Assembly (NCBI GenBank): GCA_039587475.1
Contig: JBDHIK010000300.1
Span: forward strand, 39,450-103,449
Length of the DNA stretch: 64,000 nt
Direction of reading: 5' to 3'
Source: N074bin45 sp039587475
Lineage (GTDB): Bacteria > Gemmatimonadota > Gemmatimonadetes > Gemmatimonadales > GWC2-71-9
The notes under the pieces were generated by a model. The model had not been told where the DNA came from and made no database searches. It saw nothing but the letters and a program-made list of their open reading frames with translations. Both the position numbers and the translations under genes were made by a program. This document shows, one piece after another, positions 59,715 through 64,000 of this stretch; position 1 is the stretch's first letter; the number at the start of each line of letters is the position of its first letter.

Positions 59715-60755
59715 ATGAAGGCACTGGTCCTGCATGCCGTCGGCGGGATGGAACACCTCGCCGTCGCCGATATCCCTGAACCCGTCCTGACGTCCCCCAA
59801 CGACGTGATGGTCCGGGTGGCCCGGGCAGCACTGAACCACCTCGACCTATGGGTGGTTCGCGGCCTCCCCGGTGTGGAGTACACCTTCCCGCACGTGATG
59901 GTCGGTGATGGTGCCGGCGAGGTGGTGGAGGTTGGCGCCAACGTCGAGGGGGTGTCCGTTGGGGATCGCGTCATGCTCAATCCGGGCGTGTCGTGCTACC
60001 AGTGCGCGGCCTGCCGGGCCGGGGAACATTCGCTGTGCTCCACGTACCGACTGCTGGGTGAACATCTGTCCGGGACGGCGGCAGAGTACATCACTGTACC
60101 GGGGCGAAACTGCGCCCTGGCACCTGACGGCATGCCGTGGGAACAGGCCGCCGCGTTTTCCCTCGCGAACCTGACCGCCTGGCGCATGCTGACCAGACGT
60201 GCTCACCTCACGGCTGGAGAGACGGTACTGATCTGGGGGATCGGCGGAGGGGTCGCACAGGCGGCGCTCCGGATTGCCAAGCATCGCGGCGCTCGCACCA
60301 TCGTCACGAGTTCCTCGGATGTGAAGCTGCAACGGGCCGCAGAGGCGGGCGCCGACGTCACCCTCAATCACGCCACGCTCGACGTCGCCAGAGAGGTCCG
60401 GGCACTGACCGAAAGACGCGGCGTCGATGTCGTCGTCGACAATGTGGGTGAGGCGACCTGGCAGCAGTCGTTGCGCTGTCTCGCGCCGGCCGGTCGACTG
60501 GTCACCTGCGGCGGAACGTCCGGCCCTCTGGTCACGACCGATGTGCGGCGACTCTTCTGGTACCAATACGACATCATGGGTTCGACCATGGGCAACGCCG
60601 AAGAATATCGGCGCATTGCCGAACTGGCCGGCGAAGGGCATCTCTGGCCGGTCATCGACTCATGTGTTCCGCTGGAAGAGGGACGAGCCGCATTCGAGCG
60701 CCTCGAGCGGGCCGATCAGTTCGGTAAGGTCGTGATCGATGTGTCGGGAGCTTGA
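59715..60755 (+). CDS. Zinc-binding MDR dehydrogenase/quinone oxidoreductase-like
   Basis: 346 residues. The GroES-like half has 'ALNHLDLWVVRGLPGVEYTFPHVMVGDGAGEVVEVGANVEGVSVGDRVMLNPG', the structural-zinc cysteines 'CYQCAACRAGEHSLC', and the Rossmann motif 'VLIWGIGGGVAQAALRIAKHRGA'. The C-terminal 'GKVVIDVSGA' closes the fold. It reduces or oxidises an alcohol, enoyl-CoA or quinone with NAD(P). The catalytic-zinc residue pattern is partial (NHLD in place of CHTD), pointing to a reductase without catalytic zinc. It begins 20 bases after the Big2/PD40 gene. Confidence 0.92.
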   Translation: MKALVLHAVGGMEHLAVADIPEPVLTSPNDVMVRVARAALNHLDLWVVRGLPGVEYTFPHVMVGDGAGEVVEVGANVEGVSVGDRVMLNPGVSCYQCAACRAGEHSLCSTYRLLGEHLSGTAAEYITVPGRNCALAPDGMPWEQAAAFSLANLTAWRMLTRRAHLTAGETVLIWGIGGGVAQAALRIAKHRGARTIVTSSSDVKLQRAAEAGADVTLNHATLDVAREVRALTERRGVDVVVDNVGEATWQQSLRCLAPAGRLVTCGGTSGPLVTTDVRRLFWYQYDIMGSTMGNAEEYRRIAELAGEGHLWPVIDSCVPLEEGRAAFERLERADQFGKVVIDVSGA

Positions 60756-61798
60756 GCGTTCCGGAACTGCCATAGCCGCACACCGCCGATGACGGGCTCG
60801 GCAACCAGGACCAGGTCCGGGCCGACGGCGAGAATGCGGGCCGCGACCGGCACCTGAATGAGGGCCTCGAGGGCGCCATCCCGGCCGACGCGATGATAGA
60901 TCTGTACGCTGTCCGTCAGTTCCCGGCTTTTTTCGAGCCACACCTTGCCGTCCCCGCCCGTGAGGCCAGACCGGAATGGCGGCTTGATGTCTGCAAAGGG
61001 AAGCCGTTCCGCCGTACCGCGCATGCCTTCGGGGAACTGCCTCAAGAACACCTCCCGGTCGGCCCGCGTCACGGGATAGACCGGATCGGGCAACATGGGG
61101 CCACGAGTGACCGTGGAGTCATCCACCCACCAGACCCGGTTGTGTTTGATCCGTGCAATCCACAACGCACCGTCCGGAAGGACGCCCCAGGCGTCCTCCC
61201 CGGAGAAGATGCGTCGCTCAAAACGACGACCGGCGTCCCCGAAGACTTCCTCGATGTCGAGTGGTGCCAGCATCGCGAGGTTGTCCGCGCGTGTCAGGCT
61301 CGGGTCGGTTCTGAGCACGGCAGCAGAGTCGGCGTTGCCGGACCCATCCGGACCGGGATGCGGCCGGACGGCGACGTAATAGCGGCCGGCGGCATCTCTG
61401 GCTCGCGGCAGCGCGCCGCGAGTGACGTCGGTGGCCCGGGTCGAGTCCAGCAGCCGTCCCTCCATCGACCAGACCGTAGTGCGGCCCATGCCCCAGTCGT
61501 TGACGAACACCGTGTCGGCGAACCCGAACACACCATGAGGGTTGCGGTAGGAGACGCCAGGGGTCCCGAGCGGCCGGGGCGATCGGGTGGCAAAATCGAC
61601 CAGCCACACGGTGGCATCGTCCGGGCCGAGGACGGCCCAGATCTGATCCCGGAGCCAGGCGCCTTCGGTCAGGGCCCCCGAAGCCATCGTCAGGGTATCG
61701 GTCGTCGACTCAAGGGAGAGAGTGGGAGCCTCGACCTGATTGCGGCACCCAAGCAGCGCAACAGCGAGTACTCCCCCAAGACAGATATGGCGGCTCAT
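60716..61798 (-). CDS. Lipoprotein with beta-propeller-like repeats
   Basis: 360 residues from the ATG at 61798; a TTG four codons earlier was not used. The leader 'HICLGGVLAVALLGC' has a lipobox. The rest reads as six-bladed-propeller strands ('LRDQIWAVLGPDDATVWLVDFATR', 'GVFGFADTVFVNDWGMGRTTVWSMEGRLL', 'WGVLPDGALWIARIKHNRVWWVDDSTV', 'RILAVGPDLVLVAEPVIGGVRLWQF'), a pattern common in secreted proteins of this type of bacterium. Function unknown. Its 3' end overlaps the convergent dehydrogenase by 40 bases, an unusually long overlap. Confidence 0.83.
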   Translation of the reverse strand: MSRHICLGGVLAVALLGCRNQVEAPTLSLESTTDTLTMASGALTEGAWLRDQIWAVLGPDDATVWLVDFATRSPRPLGTPGVSYRNPHGVFGFADTVFVNDWGMGRTTVWSMEGRLLDSTRATDVTRGALPRARDAAGRYYVAVRPHPGPDGSGNADSAAVLRTDPSLTRADNLAMLAPLDIEEVFGDAGRRFERRIFSGEDAWGVLPDGALWIARIKHNRVWWVDDSTVTRGPMLPDPVYPVTRADREVFLRQFPEGMRGTAERLPFADIKPPFRSGLTGGDGKVWLEKSRELTDSVQIYHRVGRDGALEALIQVPVAARILAVGPDLVLVAEPVIGGVRLWQFRNAQAPDTSITTLPN

Positions 61799-61848
61799 CG
61801 TGCCCGGCAATGTAATGGATCTCGTGGCCCGGCCCAGCCCGGTTCACA

Positions 61849-62583
61849 TCACCCGTCGCGAAGGATGTCCTCGTAGATGGCAATGGCGCGGGCCCGATCG
61901 GTCTGTCCCAGCCAAAAGAGCGCCGTCTTGCGGAGATGCACCGGGTGGTCTCCTTCGATCACCCGGACCAATGCGGGGACCGCTTCTCGCATGGGTCTTT
62001 GGGACAGGGCGAAGACGGCGCTTTCACGGAAGTCGCCGCCGTGGCCGGTTTCGTCCGGCCCAAGGGCCTCTCCCGCCGCGAACCCCAGCCACAGAACAGC
62101 GTCATCACGGATGTCCTCGTTCACGGTCGTGGCCCGCGCCAGGGCGAGGAGTCCAGGCCATACGACTGCGCTGTCAGCCAGCACCGCCCCCAAGATCAGT
62201 TCGTCTCCGCGGGTGTCGGGCCGTCTGGCCAGGGCCAGGAACGCCTCTGCCGCATCGGGGGCGCTGACGGTGCCCAGGTTACGGGTGGCTGTCCCCTCCC
62301 ACACGCCACCAACCTTGATGTCGGCATCGCGGATCTCCCCGTTCCGTACCGTCAGGGTCATTCGGGCAGGCCCGGGCTGGCAGCGCGAATCCTGGTGACC
62401 CTTCCAGTGCCTGCCGGCGGTGTTGATCATTCCTTGACCGTCTCCACAGACACCATTCTTGGTCCGATAACTGAGGCGCACGTCTCCATCGGTGCTGGTG
62501 ATCCGGTCCGCCAGCTCCTGTCCGGCCATGGAGCCGGGAACGAGGACCGCCAGGGCCATGATCCAGGATGCGCATTTCCTCAT
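61849..62583 (-). CDS. Secreted HEAT-repeat protein (short paralogue)
   Basis: 244 residues. A signal peptide ends near SMAGQ. The N-terminal 100 residues form a strand-rich domain with paired cysteines ('GVCGDGQGMINTAGRHWKGHQDSRCQPGPARMTLTVRNG'), the same domain as in the next gene. HEAT-like helical repeats follow ('IRDDAVLWLGFAAGE', 'FRESAVFALSQRPMREAVPALVRVIEGDHPVHLRKTALFWLGQTD'). Probably a protein-binding scaffold in the envelope. It is 23 bases downstream of its longer paralogue, so co-transcribed. Confidence 0.85.
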   Translation of the reverse strand: MRKCASWIMALAVLVPGSMAGQELADRITSTDGDVRLSYRTKNGVCGDGQGMINTAGRHWKGHQDSRCQPGPARMTLTVRNGEIRDADIKVGGVWEGTATRNLGTVSAPDAAEAFLALARRPDTRGDELILGAVLADSAVVWPGLLALARATTVNEDIRDDAVLWLGFAAGEALGPDETGHGGDFRESAVFALSQRPMREAVPALVRVIEGDHPVHLRKTALFWLGQTDRARAIAIYEDILRDG

Positions 62584-62606
62584 TGGTCGGTCCTCCGGTT
62601 GGTCCC

Positions 62607-63941
62607 TCAGTTGGTGATCAGGTCTTCCAGGTAGGCCAGTGCGGCAGGGTCGTCCGATTGCCCCAGCCAGAAGACGGCGTTCTCGCGCAGGTCATGGTCA
62701 CGCTCCGTCTTCGCAATGTCCATCAGCTTGGCCAGAGCGTCGGCATCGTCCATTTGCGAGTACACGAAGATCAATTGCTGCTTGAGTTCCCGGTCCTGGA
62801 CTCCGTCGTACGCTTCCAACAGACGACCCTCGGCCCCACCGGTCTGGCCGACCCAGAACAGGGCGTTCTTGCGGAGCGCTACGGGTTCGGCGGCATCGCC
62901 GGCAAGGGCCATGAGCCAATCGATGGCGGTCTCGGTCCCCACCTGGGCCATACTGAAGATGACCTTCTCCCTGAGATCCTCGATCTCCAGGTGCGGGTAC
63001 ACCGCGGCGAGGAAGGAAACGGTCTCTCGCTCGCCTCCCTGTCCCAACCAGAAAATGGCGTTCTCTCGCCGCTCGGTGGCGACCGAACGGTCGACGACCA
63101 GCGCCTCGAGCGCGGCATGCGCCTCCGGGCTGTCGTGCTGTGACAAGGCGAACACTGCGTTCTCGCCCAGTGCGTCGGACTCGCGAGCCAGGGCTTCGAG
63201 GAAGGCCACGATATCGGGAGCGTCGGTCTGGCCCAGCCAGAAGACGGCGTTCTCCCGCAGGTCCGTCGGTGCGCCGATCTGGGCAATGCGTTTGAGAGCC
63301 GCTGCGCCTCCGTGGTCACTTTCCTGGGACAGCCCGAAGACCGCTGCCTCGCGGACATCCATCGGGAGCCCCTCGTCCATGGCCAGGACCTCGAGCTCTT
63401 CGGCCACCTCGGCATCCGTGCCGTGACTGAGCCAGAAGACCGCGGCTTTTCTGGTGTCGGTCGTGGGAGCGGATGACCGAGCCAGTCGCAGGAGCGGCGC
63501 AGCCAATTCGATGCTGTCTGCCAGAACGGCGGCGAAGACCAGGTCCTCGCCGCTGTCCGCCGAGGCGGACTCCGCCAGGCGCAAGAGATCCCTGGCTGCT
63601 GCTGGCGCCGGAACCAGGCCCACATCGGTGATGGGTCCGCTGGCGGCCGGCCAGGACGCACGTCCGACCCGGACGTGAGACTCGACGACTCGTCCATTTC
63701 GGACACTCAGCTGGAGAAACGCCGGCCCCTCGATACAGGGTTCATCGTTCCATCTGCCACGGTGGACGTCCTGGGTGACGAGTTGGATGTTGTCCCGGGT
63801 GCCACAGGTTCCGGGACGGGTCTGGTACGTTGCCCGAACTACACCGCGCTCGACCTGTGAGACCTGATCCGTCAGGTCCTGCGCGCCGGCGGGTATTGCT
63901 CCGAGGACGCCGGCCACGGCAGCGACGAAGAGGTGTCTCAT
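62607..63941 (-). CDS. Secreted HEAT-repeat protein (long paralogue)
   Basis: 444 residues. A signal peptide ends at PAGAQ. A cysteine-paired N-terminal domain ('GTCGTRDNIQLVTQDVHRGRWNDEPCIEGPAFLQLSVRNGRVVESHVRVG') precedes eight or nine HEAT-like units of roughly 31 residues with the core 'LRENAVFWLGQTD' or 'AVFALSQHDS'. Such arrays form curved solenoids that bind proteins. At DNA level the repeats share near-identical blocks (AGCCAGAAGACGGCGTTCTC occurs at least twice). It is first in a two-gene operon; anything further upstream lies beyond the window. Confidence 0.88.
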   Translation of the reverse strand: MRHLFVAAVAGVLGAIPAGAQDLTDQVSQVERGVVRATYQTRPGTCGTRDNIQLVTQDVHRGRWNDEPCIEGPAFLQLSVRNGRVVESHVRVGRASWPAASGPITDVGLVPAPAAARDLLRLAESASADSGEDLVFAAVLADSIELAAPLLRLARSSAPTTDTRKAAVFWLSHGTDAEVAEELEVLAMDEGLPMDVREAAVFGLSQESDHGGAAALKRIAQIGAPTDLRENAVFWLGQTDAPDIVAFLEALARESDALGENAVFALSQHDSPEAHAALEALVVDRSVATERRENAIFWLGQGGERETVSFLAAVYPHLEIEDLREKVIFSMAQVGTETAIDWLMALAGDAAEPVALRKNALFWVGQTGGAEGRLLEAYDGVQDRELKQQLIFVYSQMDDADALAKLMDIAKTERDHDLRENAVFWLGQSDDPAALAYLEDLITN

Positions 63942-64000
63942 GGGAACCGCCCTTTGGCTGAAGAGGCCGGGCGCGAGGGAAATCCTTCCCGCGCGCCCCC
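63942..64000. other. Window edge, upstream region of the HEAT-repeat operon
   Basis: The last 59 bases hold AAAGGGCGG (minus strand) a few bases before the ATG at 63941, a usable ribosome site, and a GC-rich stretch. No other gene can be called before the window ends. Confidence 0.4.

Noticed and set aside
62607..63941. Repeated DNA blocks as mobile or CRISPR-like repeats
   Set aside because: The repeats keep one reading frame and encode HEAT-like units; spacing follows the protein repeat, not a repeat-spacer array.

Overview
The window looks like a chromosomal segment from a high-GC, Gram-negative-type bacterium. The best guess is Gemmatimonadota or a close relative. The pointers are an ADOP-type FtsX permease, many secreted proteins with an AQ-type signal cleavage site, FadL and porin-like outer-membrane proteins, a pair of secreted HEAT-repeat proteins built on an 'AVFWLGQ' theme, a lysine/alanine-rich histone H1-like protein, and a squalene/phytoene synthase. 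This is inferred from gene content; no rRNA or other phylogenetic marker is present. I see no IS element, prophage, CRISPR array, tRNA or rRNA gene, and coding density is very high.

Layout. 1-5.5 kb: 3' end of an ADOP permease, GNAT acetyltransferase, secreted hydrolase, two SnoaL/NTF2-like proteins and DUF2784. 5.5-9.4 kb: 2-oxoacid:ferredoxin oxidoreductase (korA-korB) divergent from polyphosphate kinase 2. 9.5-21.8 kb: lipoprotein, msrB, YbdG-like channel, rhomboid protease, DUF4212/SSS symporter pair, MATE exporter, DinB protein, hydrolase-OsmC fusion, iodotyrosine-deiodinase-like nitroreductase and cyclophilin. 21.8-26.5 kb: SulP transporter, FadL-type barrel and two unknowns. 26.6-32.1 kb: a respiratory-type molybdoenzyme module consisting of a four-cluster ferredoxin fused to NrfD, a molybdopterin catalytic subunit, a TorD chaperone and DUF1272. 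32-38.9 kb: HECGH protein, uridine kinase, an SDR/BFD/histidine kinase operon and an EF-G-like GTPase. 39-41.6 kb: a three-gene cassette of outer-membrane barrel, covalently flavinylated FMN-binding protein and four-helix b-type cytochrome, preceded by a Fur-box-like site. 41.6-56.9 kb: an almost unbroken minus-strand run including thyA-folA, a GlcD-type oxidase, squalene synthase, hydroxyacyl-CoA dehydrogenase, slipin, thiolase, an isocitrate/isopropylmalate-type dehydrogenase, an RNase H variant, selD, a toroid protein and a metal-site-less amidohydrolase homologue. 57-64 kb: histone-like protein, Big2/PD40 protein, zinc-binding dehydrogenase, propeller lipoprotein and two HEAT-repeat proteins.

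Two observations stand out. First, selD appears to be a selenoprotein gene: the conserved glycine-rich N-terminus continues upstream of the longest uninterrupted reading frame through an in-frame UGA at the catalytic cysteine position, and that UGA is followed at once by a bacterial-SECIS-like hairpin. The cell should therefore decode UGA as selenocysteine; selA, selB and selC are not in this window. Second, the flavinylated-protein/cytochrome/porin cassette with a Fur-like operator looks like an iron-regulated extracytoplasmic electron-transfer system, possibly for ferric iron reduction and uptake. All function assignments rest on reading motifs by eye; no database search was run.
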